64,000 nt of DNA from Cognatundibacterium luofuense (GTDB lineage: Bacteria; Pseudomonadota; Gammaproteobacteria; Burkholderiales; Burkholderiaceae_D): NCBI RefSeq assembly GCF_018139685.1, contig NZ_JAGSPN010000001.1, positions 620,001 to 684,000 of the forward strand, written 5' to 3'. The first letter of the stretch is position 1; every line of letters starts with the position of its first letter. Shown in pieces: positions 34,178 to 44,128 of this stretch. The notes beneath the pieces are model-generated. The model worked only from the letters and a program-made list of their open reading frames with translations. It was not told the origin of the DNA and ran no database searches. The position numbers and the translations under genes are program-made.

Positions 34178-34780
34178 TTAACCTTGCTGCAGATGACGAA
34201 TCAAACGATGCAAGCCCTCAGTCATTGCCGCCACAGAACCCATCATATCCCACTGATCATCTTCTGTACTGACGATATTGGAAATGGCGCGTAGCTCGAT
34301 GAAGCGTTGCTGTTCTTTCAGACACACATGGAAAAATGCACCGCCTTCCATGTTTTCAAGGTCAGACTGCGTGGTATCGATAAAAGGTGCCATCGCGGCA
34401 TTGACCGAAATCCCGCGTGCACGACGCATGTCCAGATCTTCCGGAAAATGCGGGCAGTGCAGTGTGTGACGGCGCTCGAAATCCATTTCGATTGGTAAAT
34501 GCGCCATGTGGATAAAACCATCTTTGGTGAAGAAGCCCAGATCGGATTCAACTTCTGCTTCGACCAGCGCCACATCGCCGATTTTCATGTCTGAGTGCGG
34601 AAACACACCGGCAATACCGGACAAGATCAGCCAGTCCGGACGATGTTCGTAAATCGCTTTCATCGTGGCGTAGGCGGTGCAGGTCAGGCCGACGCCGGAA
34701 ACAATGCTGATGACATCATCAGAACGGAACAGGCTGGCTTCGGTGGCAGTAGGAAACAGAACAACAATTTTGGCGGGCAT
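34178..34780 (-). CDS. Futalosine-hydrolase-like nucleosidase (PNP/UDP phosphorylase family)
   Basis: 200 residues from ATG 34780. Nucleosidase fold: IVVLFPTATEA at the start, LILSGIAGVFPHSDMKIGDV, NMEGGAFFHVC with the ribose-binding Met-Glu, and RAISNIVSTEDDQWDM at the purine site. The Ser-Asn in place of Ser-Asp and the following Asp-x-Trp-Asp resemble MqnB (futalosine hydrolase) more than MTA/SAH nucleosidase. No other mqn gene is in the window, so a menaquinone role is not shown. A single-gene unit. Confidence 0.7.
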   Translation of the reverse strand: MPAKIVVLFPTATEASLFRSDDVISIVSGVGLTCTAYATMKAIYEHRPDWLILSGIAGVFPHSDMKIGDVALVEAEVESDLGFFTKDGFIHMAHLPIEMDFERRHTLHCPHFPEDLDMRRARGISVNAAMAPFIDTTQSDLENMEGGAFFHVCLKEQQRFIELRAISNIVSTEDDQWDMMGSVAAMTEGLHRLIRHLQQG

Positions 34781-34984
34781 GACAGGGGTTTTCTCTGAAG
34801 TTGAATCACGGGTAATAACGGGCGCGGTAGGCGAAATGCTGGTGCTCAGACACATACCGGCTGGTCAGCATAACAGAGTCATGCAGACCAGGCGGTATGC
34901 TGCCATTCCCGTGTTCCGGTATCTTGCTGCGTATCAAGCGGCAAGCCTGACCGGAATACCTGTCAGCAGGGTGCTTGCGTTGTG

Positions 34985-35398
34985 TCATGCAGGCGCCTGA
35001 CAGCGCCATTTTCCTTCACGCTGCAACCAGGTGCTCATTTGCAGGTTGTATTCTTCTGCATAGACTTGCGCAATCGCCGCCAGCTTACGGTGTTCATACT
35101 GATGTGCAACGGCGGTGGTGCCGCTCATATTATTAATCGCATGCGGCGGTATCGCACAAGCCTGCTCCAGACCCGGTACCTGATGCTGGCTGTCGCTCCA
35201 GGTGATGAAACGGTAGTCGCCGCGTCGTATCGCTGCGCTGACATCCTGTTCGGGTCTGGCAGAATTCAGCCAGCCCAGTTCGCGCAGTGCTTGCTGCTCC
35301 TCGTTGTCCGGGGCGTTACTGTGCTGAGCGATTTGCCAGACCATTCCGCAAAACATCAGAGTCAGCAATCCTGCTGTGAAATGTTGCATGCTGATCAT
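34985..35398 (-). CDS. Hypothetical protein with N-terminal membrane or signal segment
   Basis: 137 residues from ATG 35398, chosen for GGAGGAGG 5 bp upstream. Residues ~5-25 (HFTAGLLTLMFCGMVWQIA) are a signal peptide or anchor. The mature part has two Cys (AQ...ACAIPPH and KWRCQAPA) that could form a disulfide, and the helix KLAAIAQVYAEEYNLQMSTW. No family is recognised. It is divergent from the S9 peptidase gene with a 253-bp gap between. Confidence 0.6.
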   Translation of the reverse strand: MISMQHFTAGLLTLMFCGMVWQIAQHSNAPDNEEQQALRELGWLNSARPEQDVSAAIRRGDYRFITWSDSQHQVPGLEQACAIPPHAINNMSGTTAVAHQYEHRKLAAIAQVYAEEYNLQMSTWLQREGKWRCQAPA

Positions 35399-35651
35399 AG
35401 CGCCTCCTCCGTCCTGCATCTGAATATAACTGTTTGTTTTATGGCTTGATTCTAGAGATTTCTGAAAAGAAATTCTTATAACAAATGTCACAACATTTGA
35501 TCTGATCTGTGACCCGTTTCGTTCCGGAAAATTCCCCGGAAAATTGCCGCACTGCATCAACGAAGCTGTGGTGCGGACCGGAATGCAGCATGCCGCTGCT
35601 GTTACAATGCCTGCGCTGCCGGGGGAGCCGGCATTGTTGACAGGAGGAGTA

Positions 35652-37724
35652 ATGAAATACCGTTTGCTGGCCGCCTTGGCCGCAATGTGCTGGAGCAGTG
35701 CACAAGCTGATGTACGTGGTTTGCAGATTGAAGATCTGGTGCGTATGGAACGTGTCGGCGCGCCGTTGTTATCGCCGGATGGCAAAAAAGTGCTGTACAC
35801 CGTGCGTGTGACTGACATGGAAAAAAACCGTGGCGTTACGAATCTGTGGATGCAGGATCTGAGCAAGCCCGGTAAAGAGCAGCGTCTGACCGCCACCGAC
35901 GCCAGCGATGCAGAATGGTCGCCAAATGGCGACGCGGTCTATTTTCTGTCTTCCCGTTCCGGCAGCAGCCAGATCTGGCGTTTGCCTTTACAAGGCGGTG
36001 AAGCGCAGCAGGTAACGGATTTACCGCTGGATGTGGACAATTTCCGTCTTTCCCCTAAAGGTGACCGCGTTTTATTCAGTCTGGCGGTGTTCCATGACTG
36101 CAAAGTGCTGCAGTGCACGACAGACAAACTGGCGGCACAAAAACAACAAAAAGCCACCGGTCGTATTTATGACCGCCTGTTCGTACGTCACTGGGACGTC
36201 TGGGCTGATGGTCGCCGTGCGACGCTGTTCAGCGCAGAGCTTGGCAATGATGGCAAGGTACAGGGTGAGCCGGTACCACTGAGCCTGACACTGGATGGCG
36301 ATGTGCCGTCACGTCCGGATGGTGACCACGAAGAATATCAGTTCAGTCCTGATGGTAAAACCGTGGTGTTTGCGGCACGTATCGCGGGCAAAACCGAAGC
36401 CTGGTCGACAAATTTCGATGTATATCAGGTGCCGGCAGATGGTTCTGCTTTGCCGAAAAATCTGACGGCAGACAATCAGGCATGGGATACCAAGGCGCGT
36501 TTTTCGCCGGATGGCAAAACGCTGGCGTATCTGGCGATGAAACGTCCGACCTTTGAAGCAGACCGCTTTCAGGTCATGCTGATGGATGTGGCGACTGGCA
36601 AGAAACGCGCGCTGGCATCTGACTGGGACCGCTCGGCGATGGATTTCCGCTGGAGTAGCGATGGTCGTCAGATTCTGGCGGTAGCGGATGATATCGGCCA
36701 GCGTCGTTTGTTTGCGCTGGATGTTGCCAGTGGCAAGGTACGTGCGCTGACTGGCGCCGGTTCCGTCAATGGTTTTGATACCCACGGCGATACGCTGGTG
36801 ATCAGCCATGCGAGCTTGTCCGGTGACAGTCAGTTGTTCAGTACCCGCCTCAGCAGTGCTGCACAGACTGAAGCAACCAAAATGACACGCCTGACCGGGC
36901 GCAATGCGGAAATGATGAAAGATATCCGTCTTGGCGACTATGAACAGTTCAGCTTTGCCGGTGCGAATGGTGAAACCGTGTACGGCTACGTCATGAAGCC
37001 GTGGAATGCGCAGCCGGGGCAGCGTTATCCGGTCGCGTTTCTGGTGCACGGCGGCCCGCAGGGCAGCTTTGGCAATGAATGGGGTTACCGCTGGAATCCG
37101 CAGATTTATGCTGGTGCCGGTTATGCTGCGGTGTTTATCGATTTCCACGGTTCCACTGGTTACGGTCAGAAATTCACCGATTCCATCAGTGGTGACTGGG
37201 GCGGCAAACCGCTGGAAGATCTGAAAAAAGGTCTGGCAGCGGCGGCACAGAAATACCCGTGGCTGGATACCAGCCGTTCCTGTGCGCTGGGCGCATCGTA
37301 CGGCGGCTATATGATGAACTGGATCGCCGGTAACTGGAACGATGGTTTCCGCTGCATCGTCAATCATGACGGCGTTTTCGATACCCGGGGTATGGCGTAT
37401 GCAACCGATGAAATCTGGTTCACTGAATGGGAAAACGGCGGCGCTTACTACGATGTGCCGGAACTGCACGAGAAATTCAATCCGGTGCGTTTCGTGAAAA
37501 ACTGGAAGACGCCGATGCTGGTAGTGCAGGGCGAGCTTGATTTCCGTATCCCGACCGAACAGGCACTGGGCACTTTCACCGCACTGCAACGTCGTGGTAT
37601 TGAAAGCAAACTGCTGATTTATCCGGATGAAAACCACTGGGTCACAAAACCCGCCAATTCTGTGCTGTGGCATCACACCGTGCTCGACTGGCTGAAAGAC
37701 CATCTGAACCGTCCGGCGAAATAA
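35652..37724 (+). CDS. S9-family prolyl-oligopeptidase-type secreted peptidase
   Basis: 690 residues. The signal peptide is MKYRLLAALAAMCWSSAQA, so periplasmic. An N-terminal beta-propeller (~30-400) carries PD40-type repeats (LLSPDGKKVLYTV, EWSPNGDAVYFL, QFSPDGKTVVFA, RFSPDGKTLAYL). The C-terminal alpha/beta-hydrolase domain has nucleophile GASYGGYMM, Asp in VVQGELDFRIPTEQA and His in DENHWV, a complete triad. It resembles acylaminoacyl/dipeptidyl peptidases (S9C). Start ATG 35652 has AGGAGGAG directly upstream; the long upstream extension is rejected. Confidence 0.93.
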   Translation: MKYRLLAALAAMCWSSAQADVRGLQIEDLVRMERVGAPLLSPDGKKVLYTVRVTDMEKNRGVTNLWMQDLSKPGKEQRLTATDASDAEWSPNGDAVYFLSSRSGSSQIWRLPLQGGEAQQVTDLPLDVDNFRLSPKGDRVLFSLAVFHDCKVLQCTTDKLAAQKQQKATGRIYDRLFVRHWDVWADGRRATLFSAELGNDGKVQGEPVPLSLTLDGDVPSRPDGDHEEYQFSPDGKTVVFAARIAGKTEAWSTNFDVYQVPADGSALPKNLTADNQAWDTKARFSPDGKTLAYLAMKRPTFEADRFQVMLMDVATGKKRALASDWDRSAMDFRWSSDGRQILAVADDIGQRRLFALDVASGKVRALTGAGSVNGFDTHGDTLVISHASLSGDSQLFSTRLSSAAQTEATKMTRLTGRNAEMMKDIRLGDYEQFSFAGANGETVYGYVMKPWNAQPGQRYPVAFLVHGGPQGSFGNEWGYRWNPQIYAGAGYAAVFIDFHGSTGYGQKFTDSISGDWGGKPLEDLKKGLAAAAQKYPWLDTSRSCALGASYGGYMMNWIAGNWNDGFRCIVNHDGVFDTRGMAYATDEIWFTEWENGGAYYDVPELHEKFNPVRFVKNWKTPMLVVQGELDFRIPTEQALGTFTALQRRGIESKLLIYPDENHWVTKPANSVLWHHTVLDWLKDHLNRPAK

Positions 37725-37758
37725 GCGTTCGCTGAGTCACACTGATACTGTTAGCCGA

Positions 37759-37789
37759 AAACCGGCCTGTTCGCAGGCTGGTTTTTTTA
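37759..37789 (+). terminator. Rho-independent terminator after the S9 peptidase gene
   Basis: Stem AAACCGGCCTG/CAGGCTGGTTT with one G-T pair and loop TTCG, then a T run. Confidence 0.85.
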
Positions 37790-37819
37790 TGCTTCATCTG
37801 AGCAGTTTGTGACCAGCAT

Positions 37820-37835
37820 TGTGCAGAAGTCCGCA
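37820..37835 (+). repeat. Fragment of the dispersed repeat
   Basis: TGTGCAGAAGTCCGCA matches the outer arm of copies 1 and 2 exactly, without the rest of the element. It lies in the 384-bp gap before nrdJ. That gap also holds a tandem GCAATCCGGA pair at 37948-37967 and the terminator at 38005, and otherwise shows nothing I can name. Confidence 0.4.
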
Positions 37836-38004
37836 TTTACCCAAAAAATCACCTGCCCGGAGAGCGAGCGTTTTCGCGGACGACCGTGAAAAATGGCTTA
37901 AAACCTGTGCTGAACACCGCATTTAGGGTATTTAGGGCAATTCTGAGGCAATCCGGAGCAATCCGGAGTCGGGGCGGGGGAAGGCTGGCGCTGGCGGACA
38001 AAAG

Positions 38005-38033
38005 AAAAAGCGGACCGGCGAGGTCCGCTTTTT
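38005..38033. terminator. Bidirectional terminator downstream of nrdJ
   Basis: Perfect 12-bp stem AAAAAGCGGACC/GGTCCGCTTTTT with loop GGCGA. It lies 76 bp beyond the nrdJ stop on the minus strand and also faces the peptidase gene. Confidence 0.85.
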
Positions 38034-38108
38034 CATTCAACTGTTGCCGGCAGCATTGGCAATCGGCTATCCGGCATCAGTCGTCAGCCATGCCCGGCGT
38101 ATGCTCAA

Positions 38109-40604
38109 TCAGCCGCAGGCACCGACATAGCCGCAGGCAACGCAACGGCTGCAGCCATCGATTTTCTGCAATGCATGAGCACCGCATTCCGGGCATTTTT
38201 TACCGCCGCTGCTGGCTTGCAGCGGTGTGTGGTCAGCTTCGTCGTTCAGATCTTCAAGACCATATTGCTGTGCGCGGGCTTTGAAACGTTCTGCCAGTAC
38301 CTGTACCGGAATCTGGTTACCGTTGACGTCCAGATAACCGCGTTTGACCAGAATACGCTGCAGACAGTAGCCAATCGCAGCCACTTCGGATTCATGGAAC
38401 AGCGGTACGGTGCTGCCATCTTCTTTGGTGATGGTGCCGCAGCGCACCGTGCCTTTATCCCACACCACTTCGCGCATATCAGCCAGAGCCTTCGCAATCG
38501 AGCCACCGGAACGCGCTGCCATCGACAGCAGACGCATACTGGCGGAAATCCATTGCTGACCATCATTTTTCTGACCGGCTGGCATGAAGAATTCAAACGG
38601 ACGTTCAATCGTCACGCGCTCACCACCGACTACGCCTTCGACATGGATGAAGCTGACCGTCAGATACACGGTTTTTTTGCCTTCATAGGTGGTGTACTGC
38701 ACTTTGGAGGTGACTGATTCCAGATCGCCGAAAGGGCGGCCTTCAAACTGCTTGCGCAGCAAGTCTTCATCCGGCTGCGTACGGACTTCAGGTGCGGCTG
38801 CCGGTGTTTCGCTGGCAACCGATAACACGCTGCCCAGCACATTGTTCGGACGGTAAGTGGCCAGACCTTTCAGACCGGCTTTCCAGGCATCGAAATACAG
38901 GCTCTGGAAATCGTCGTAAGGATAATCAGCAGGGACGTTAACGGTTTTGGAAATCGACGAATCGATGTAAGGCTGCACTGCTTCCAGCATTTGCATGTGG
39001 TCGGCGGCAGACATTTCCAGCGCGGTCACAAATTGTTGCGGCAGCTTGCTGCTGTCAGAAACATCATGGCCCATCGCGCGATACAGACGCCATGCGTGGT
39101 CTGCCACTTCATAGGTCTGGGTTTCGCCGGATTTCATGCGTTTTTTACGGTTGTACACCCAGGAGAACGCCGGTTCGATACCGTTCGAGGCATTGTCAGC
39201 AAAGGCCAGTGTGATCGTGCCTGTCGGTGCAATCGACAAAAGGTGCGAGTTACGCAAGCCGTGTTTACTGATTGCATTCCGCACGTTTTTCGGCAAGCGG
39301 CGGGCGAAGGTACCGCTCAGGTATTTCTCTGCATCAAACAGCGGGAATGCGCCTTTTTCTTTGGCCAGATCCACTGACGATAAATAGGCCTGATCGCGCA
39401 TGGCTTCCGATACTTTGGCGGCAAAGGCGCGGCCTTGCTCAGAATCGTAACGGATGCCCAGCATGATGAGTGTGCTGCCAAGACCGAGGAAACCGAGGCC
39501 GACACGGCGTTTGGACATTGCTTCGGCTTCCTGTTGTGCCAGCGGCCATGCCGTCGCGTTCAGTACGTTGTCCAGCATACGGGTCGCGACCGCCACCACG
39601 CTCTGGAAGGCTTCCACATCAAAGCTGGCATCCGGCTGGAAGGCATTGCGCACAAAGCGGGTCAGATTGATGGAGCCAAGGCAGCAGCAACCGTAGTCCG
39701 GCAGCGGTTGTTCCGCACACGGATTGGTCGCTTCGATTTTTTCGCAGTAATACAGATTGTTTTCTGCATTCATGCGTGACAGGAACAGAATGCCCGGTTC
39801 TGCGTGGTCATACGTGGAGCGCATCACCATGTCCCACAGTTCGCGCGCACGTACGGTTTCATAAACCCACAGGCCATCATCACGCAGCCATGCGCCTGCG
39901 GTTTTTTTCTCGTCACCGGGTTCGGCTTTGTGTACCAGACTGAAATCACCGTCCTTTTCCACGGCTTCCATAAATTCGTCGGTGACAGCGATGGAGATAT
40001 TAAAGTTGGTCAGAGCACCCTGATCTTTCGAGCGGATAAATTCGCGGATATCCGGATGGTCGCAACGCAATACACCCATCTGCGCACCACGACGCGCACC
40101 GGCAGATTCCACGGTGGAGCAGGATGCATTGAAGACATGCATGAAGGATACCGGGCCGGAAGCGCGCGAACGTGTGCCGCGTACCAGTGCTTCTTTCGGG
40201 CGTATGGTAGAGAAGTCATAGCCAACACCGCCGCCGCGGCGCATGGTTTCCGCTGCATCCGCTAAAGCAGCATAAATGCCGGGTTTGCCATCGGTGGAAT
40301 TCGATACGGAGTCGCCGACAGGCTGTACAAAGCAGTTGATCAGGGTCGCACGCAAATCCATACCGGCAGCCGAGTTGATACGGCCGGCAGGCACGAAACC
40401 ATTCTTTTGCGCCCACAAAAATTTTTCTTCGTAATAAGCGCGGACATCTGCTTGCTCCACGCTGGCCAGCGCACGCGCAACGCGGCTTTGCACATCGTGG
40501 ATCGTGGCTTCATCGCCCTTGGCATATTTTTCCAGCAACACATCCAGCGAAATTTCTTGGGGATTCATATCAGTGATTCCTGGCAATTGATCAACAGCGT
40601 TCAT
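38109..40604 (-). CDS. nrdJ: Adenosylcobalamin-dependent (class II) ribonucleoside-diphosphate reductase
   Basis: Makes deoxyribonucleotides with a B12 radical and needs neither oxygen nor a separate radical subunit. 831 residues from ATG 40604 (ATG 40568 is an alternative). Features are [12 protein letters not shown] (redox Cys), [14 protein letters not shown] with the active-site Cys-Glu, and [15 protein letters not shown]-terminal zinc ribbon follows, with [18 protein letters not shown] and CGYVGACG, which recycles the active-site disulfide. No cobalamin riboswitch was recognised in the 155 bp upstream. It is preceded by waaA on the same strand, 155 bp away. Confidence 0.94.
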   Translation of the reverse strand: MNAVDQLPGITDMNPQEISLDVLLEKYAKGDEATIHDVQSRVARALASVEQADVRAYYEEKFLWAQKNGFVPAGRINSAAGMDLRATLINCFVQPVGDSVSNSTDGKPGIYAALADAAETMRRGGGVGYDFSTIRPKEALVRGTRSRASGPVSFMHVFNASCSTVESAGARRGAQMGVLRCDHPDIREFIRSKDQGALTNFNISIAVTDEFMEAVEKDGDFSLVHKAEPGDEKKTAGAWLRDDGLWVYETVRARELWDMVMRSTYDHAEPGILFLSRMNAENNLYYCEKIEATNPCAEQPLPDYGCCCLGSINLTRFVRNAFQPDASFDVEAFQSVVAVATRMLDNVLNATAWPLAQQEAEAMSKRRVGLGFLGLGSTLIMLGIRYDSEQGRAFAAKVSEAMRDQAYLSSVDLAKEKGAFPLFDAEKYLSGTFARRLPKNVRNAISKHGLRNSHLLSIAPTGTITLAFADNASNGIEPAFSWVYNRKKRMKSGETQTYEVADHAWRLYRAMGHDVSDSSKLPQQFVTALEMSAADHMQMLEAVQPYIDSSISKTVNVPADYPYDDFQSLYFDAWKAGLKGLATYRPNNVLGSVLSVASETPAAAPEVRTQPDEDLLRKQFEGRPFGDLESVTSKVQYTTYEGKKTVYLTVSFIHVEGVVGGERVTIERPFEFFMPAGQKNDGQQWISASMRLLSMAARSGGSIAKALADMREVVWDKGTVRCGTITKEDGSTVPLFHESEVAAIGYCLQRILVKRGYLDVNGNQIPVQVLAERFKARAQQYGLEDLNDEADHTPLQASSGGKKCPECGAHALQKIDGCSRCVACGYVGACG

Positions 40605-40759
40605 AGTAGGGATTAACTCGGGAGTGATTTGGCTAAGGCAGTGTAAAGAATGCCCGGAATATGTCATTGACTGCTCTCAAGACCGGCGGCAGCCCGCAGG
40701 ATTTTCCGGACAGGCGGAAATTCCTTACAGGCTAATACATGAATTCGGAGGAGCAGACT

Positions 40760-42046
40760 TCAGGACAGATAAGGTTTCAGCACTTGCAGTGTGCGTGCTG
40801 TAGCACCCTGATGCTGATGGAAAAAGTCCAGTGCTTTGCCACCCATGGTTTGCCGTCCGGCAGGGTCAGATAACAATTCTGATGCGGATTCCAGCATACA
40901 CCCCGCATCGGCACAGCGTAAAGCTGCACCTGCAGCAATGGCCTGACCGGTGACATCAGAAAAGTTGAAGGTATGCAAACCAATCAGTACAGGTTTGCCG
41001 ATGGCGCAGGGTTCGATCAGATTGTGACCGCCAAACGGCAGCAGACTGCCACCGATGAAAGCCAGATCGGCCATTGCGTAATACATAAACATTTCGCCCA
41101 TGCTGTCGCCCAGCAGCACATCACAGGATGCCAGTGCTGCCATATGCTCCGGCGTAGTGAGGGCTGACCTGCGCACTACCTGCAAGCCTGCTTCTGCCAG
41201 CATCGTGGCTACCGCATCAAAGCGTTGCGGGTGGCGTGGCACCAGTAACAGTAATGGTGCATTGTTTGCATTGTTGCCGCGCGGCCATTTTTTGAGAAAT
41301 GCTTCTAAAATCAGGGCTTCTTCACCATCCCGTGTACTGGCGCACAACAGGACAGGGCGCGTGTCGCAGTGCGCCCGCATTGCCTCACCGGTCCGCAGTT
41401 GCGCATGCGGAACGCTGACATCAAATTTGATATTGCCGGTAATGGCGGGCGTGCTGCCGCTCAGGCTTTGCAAGCGGCTCGCGTCTTCGCTGGTTTGCGC
41501 CGCGATCACGGAAATAGCTTTGGCTGCCGGTGTGATCAGAGATGACAGGCGCTGCGCTTTACGCAGCGAGCGTTCTGACAGGCGGGCATTGACCAGCGCC
41601 ACCGGAACTTTTTCCTGCTGGCAGGTAGCTATCAGGTTCGGCCAGACTTCTGTTTCCATCAGTACACATAATTGCGGACGGAAACGGCGCAGAAAGCGGT
41701 GTACCAGCAGCTTCAGATCATAAGGTAGAAACGCTTGCATCACCCGCGGATGTTGTCCGAATAATTGCGTGCCGGCTTCACGTCCGGTGGCAGTCATATG
41801 GGTCAGCAGGATGCTGGCATCCGGATAGTTTTCCAGCAAGCCACGCACCAGTGGTTCCGCCGCACGGGTCTCTCCGGCAGAAACTGCATGCACCCAGATA
41901 ATGCGGCTGGCGCTGACTGGTGGATAAAAACCGAAGCGTTCACCGATATGCTGACGATAGCCGGGCTCGCGCCGGCCACGCCACCACAGACGTGCCAGTA
42001 CGACAGGCAGTAAAACAGTCCAGATCAGAGAATAAAGCAAACGCAT
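40760..42046 (-). CDS. waaA: 3-deoxy-D-manno-octulosonic acid (Kdo) transferase
   Basis: Adds Kdo to lipid IVA from CMP-Kdo at the inner membrane. 428 residues. An N-terminal membrane anchor (LLYSLIWTVLLPVVLARLWW) is followed by YRQHIGERFG and the catalytic region WVHAVSAGETRAAEPL with the essential Glu. METEVWPNL and SMGEMFMYY plus FGGHNLIEP complete the GT30 pattern. It is the last gene of a waaC-GT2-waaA core operon, 37 bp after the GT2 gene. Confidence 0.95.
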   Translation of the reverse strand: MRLLYSLIWTVLLPVVLARLWWRGRREPGYRQHIGERFGFYPPVSASRIIWVHAVSAGETRAAEPLVRGLLENYPDASILLTHMTATGREAGTQLFGQHPRVMQAFLPYDLKLLVHRFLRRFRPQLCVLMETEVWPNLIATCQQEKVPVALVNARLSERSLRKAQRLSSLITPAAKAISVIAAQTSEDASRLQSLSGSTPAITGNIKFDVSVPHAQLRTGEAMRAHCDTRPVLLCASTRDGEEALILEAFLKKWPRGNNANNAPLLLLVPRHPQRFDAVATMLAEAGLQVVRRSALTTPEHMAALASCDVLLGDSMGEMFMYYAMADLAFIGGSLLPFGGHNLIEPCAIGKPVLIGLHTFNFSDVTGQAIAAGAALRCADAGCMLESASELLSDPAGRQTMGGKALDFFHQHQGATARTLQVLKPYLS

Positions 42047-42083
42047 GCAGCTACCGAATCGCGTAAAAGAGCGTGATCTTAGT

Positions 42084-43073
42084 TTAATTTCGCTTTCTGG
42101 TCAGATTTTTGTTCAGCAAGCGCCAGACGGTGGCAATACTTGCCTGACGGCTTGCTTGAATTTGTTGTCTTTTTTTCCAAAAATGCGGCAGCTGGCGGAT
42201 GGCATCCAGTTTGGATCGCTTAATCACCTGAAACTGGCCGTGGCGTGCAAAATGCAGTACTTCGACCAGATTCAGCATCAGATGCAGTGGCAGGCAAAGC
42301 CAGAACAGCAGTCCCGGCATATTTTTTACATAGGTCCAGACCAGATTGCGATGCCCGTGATAAACAGAAAAATCACTGCGGCGGCCAGTAATTGCTGAGC
42401 CCACATGACGTGCTACGGAAGCTGGCACATACAGACAGCGGTAACCTGCCAGCAGATAACGGAAACCGAGGTCGATGTCTTCGACATAGCAGAAATAATC
42501 TTCATCGAACCCGCCAAGCCGATCAAACACATCGCGACGGTAAAGTCCGGCAGCAGCACAGCAAGAGAAAATTTCTTTCTGTTGTAAATGTGCCGGTGTC
42601 ACTGCTTGTCCATGCCCTTCGCGCCAAACCAGTCCGCTCAGGTGATACGCATCACCGACGCCGTCCAGCATCTGTTCACGGTTAGCATCCATCAGCCGGC
42701 TGCCGAAAATGGCAAAATCAGTGTGATTTTCTGCAGCAATAGCGAGCTGCAATAGCCAGTCAGGATCAGGGAAAGCGTCCGGATTCAGTAAGGCGATCCA
42801 TTCACTGTCGGGATGCATCTGCTGCACAGCGAGATTATTCCCTTTGGCAAAGCCCAGATTGGCGCCGGCATGAATAACTTTGACTTCGGGAAATTCTGTT
42901 TCCGCACGTTGTCCGGAACCATCCTGACTGGCGTTATCGACAAGAATGATTTCCAGCGGACGCAGCGTTTGCTCCCGCAGTTTCGCCAGGCAATCCAGAA
43001 CCAGCTGGCCACCGTTAAAGTTCACAATCACCACGCTGATGGCGGGTGTTTTTTTCAGCAGAGTGGCAGACAT
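42084..43073 (-). CDS. Family 2 glycosyltransferase (rhamnosyltransferase-like)
   Basis: 329 residues. The GT-A fold starts ISVVIVNFNGGQLVLDCLAK and has LVDNASQDGS and ANLGFAKGNNLA. The metal-binding motif is NPDAFPD (D-x-D type), and the acceptor region has GGFDEDYFCYVEDIDLGFRY. Two hydrophobic stretches near 260-290 suggest membrane association. It overlaps waaC by ATGA, so it is co-translated with heptosyltransferase I and probably acts on the LPS inner core or O-chain. The donor sugar is not determined by sequence. Confidence 0.87.
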   Translation of the reverse strand: MSATLLKKTPAISVVIVNFNGGQLVLDCLAKLREQTLRPLEIILVDNASQDGSGQRAETEFPEVKVIHAGANLGFAKGNNLAVQQMHPDSEWIALLNPDAFPDPDWLLQLAIAAENHTDFAIFGSRLMDANREQMLDGVGDAYHLSGLVWREGHGQAVTPAHLQQKEIFSCCAAAGLYRRDVFDRLGGFDEDYFCYVEDIDLGFRYLLAGYRCLYVPASVARHVGSAITGRRSDFSVYHGHRNLVWTYVKNMPGLLFWLCLPLHLMLNLVEVLHFARHGQFQVIKRSKLDAIRQLPHFWKKRQQIQASRQASIATVWRLLNKNLTRKRN

Positions 43074-44047
43074 CAGTTCAGTAACTCCATAGCAGCAGCA
43101 TAGACTTCATCCACAGACGGGATTTTTCCGGCATCGCCGGTATTGCGGATACGCGGTGACCAGTTGCCTTCAGTCTTCCAGCGTGGTGAGGCGGTATAAA
43201 TTTCTACGGTCGGCGTTTCGTAGGCGGCAGCGATATGGGTCAGGCCAGTGTCCACGCCGATTGCCAGTCTTGCAGAATGGGCGAGTAAAACCGCTTCCAT
43301 CATGCTGAGTCTGGGTAATACGCTGGCTTGCGGAATAGCAGTGGCCATTGCCTCGGCTTCTTTTTTCTCTTCTTCATTGCCCCATGGCAGCAGTACCGGC
43401 ATGCCGGTACTGGCGAGCTTCGCGGCGAGTGCGATCCAGTTTGCACGTGCCCATTTCTTTGCGGCTCCGGCGGTACCGTGAAAAAATACGATATAGATGC
43501 CCGCAGGTTTCCACGGTGCTTCCAGAGATGGCGGCAGCAAACCAAAACTGGCCGGGGTATTCAGTTCTTTACCAATGGCTTTTGCAGCAACCAGACGTCC
43601 GCGGTCAACGGCATGTGTGTAGGGATCGGTCGCTATGCTCTGATCATGGAAGATACGGGAAATACCTTCATAGCCGGAACCGGCTGTGCCGTTGGCAAGA
43701 CCAATTTTCCGGCCACCGGGCGCTTTTTTCGCCAGACCGAGAATAATGCCGGTTTTCAGTAATCCCTGTGTTTCCAGAATCAGATCATAAGATTCGCTGC
43801 GCAGAGTCTGAATAAATCCGCGAATTTCCTGTCGAACCGCAGCTTGTCCCAAATGCTTACGCCAGCGCCGTTGCGCATACGGAATGATGCGTCGTATGCC
43901 AGGATGCAGCTGCAACAGACTGACGTACGCTTCTTCGACAACCCAGTCAATTTGCGCACCCGGATAATGCCGGTGCAGATCATCCACCAGTGGCAGGTTA
44001 TGCAGGACATCTCCGAGCGAGGAGACACGGATCAATAAAATTTTCAC
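43073..44047 (-). CDS. waaC: Lipopolysaccharide heptosyltransferase I
   Basis: Adds the first L-glycero-D-manno-heptose to Kdo2-lipid A. 324 residues, GT9 family. The N-terminus KILLIRVSSLGDVLHNLPLV is the acceptor-binding SLGDV motif. The C-terminal ADP-heptose site includes VVFFHGTAGAAKKWARANW-like sequence (HGTAGAAKKW) and GVDTGLTHIAAAYETPTVEI. It is the first gene of the core operon, following the terminator of the O-antigen operon. Confidence 0.94.
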   Translation of the reverse strand: MKILLIRVSSLGDVLHNLPLVDDLHRHYPGAQIDWVVEEAYVSLLQLHPGIRRIIPYAQRRWRKHLGQAAVRQEIRGFIQTLRSESYDLILETQGLLKTGIILGLAKKAPGGRKIGLANGTAGSGYEGISRIFHDQSIATDPYTHAVDRGRLVAAKAIGKELNTPASFGLLPPSLEAPWKPAGIYIVFFHGTAGAAKKWARANWIALAAKLASTGMPVLLPWGNEEEKKEAEAMATAIPQASVLPRLSMMEAVLLAHSARLAIGVDTGLTHIAAAYETPTVEIYTASPRWKTEGNWSPRIRNTGDAGKIPSVDEVYAAAMELLN

Positions 44048-44087
44048 AATATGCAGCGCAGTTGTTTGAGTTCAGGCAATAAGAAAA

Positions 44088-44118
44088 AAAGACCGCCGGC
44101 ACGAAGCCGGCGGTCTTT
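44088..44118 (-). terminator. Rho-independent terminator of the O-antigen/rhamnose operon
   Basis: Perfect 13-bp stem AAAGACCGCCGGC/GCCGGCGGTCTTT with a five-base loop. On the minus strand it is followed by a T run. It lies 11 bp after the phosphohexomutase gene and separates it from waaC. Confidence 0.9.
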
Positions 44119-44128
44119 GATCTGTTTC

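Noticed and set aside
36309-37703. 464-residue minus-strand open frame opposite the S9 peptidase
   Set aside because: The plus strand has a complete peptidase with signal peptide and catalytic triad; the antisense frame is composition-driven.
37919-37967. Short tandem repeats (ATTTAGGG-like pair and GCAATCCGGA pair)
   Set aside because: Only two units each; too few to call a repeat array or regulatory site.
40605-40759. Cobalamin riboswitch upstream of nrdJ
   Set aside because: No B12-box-like core or characteristic junction could be found on the minus strand in this short gap.
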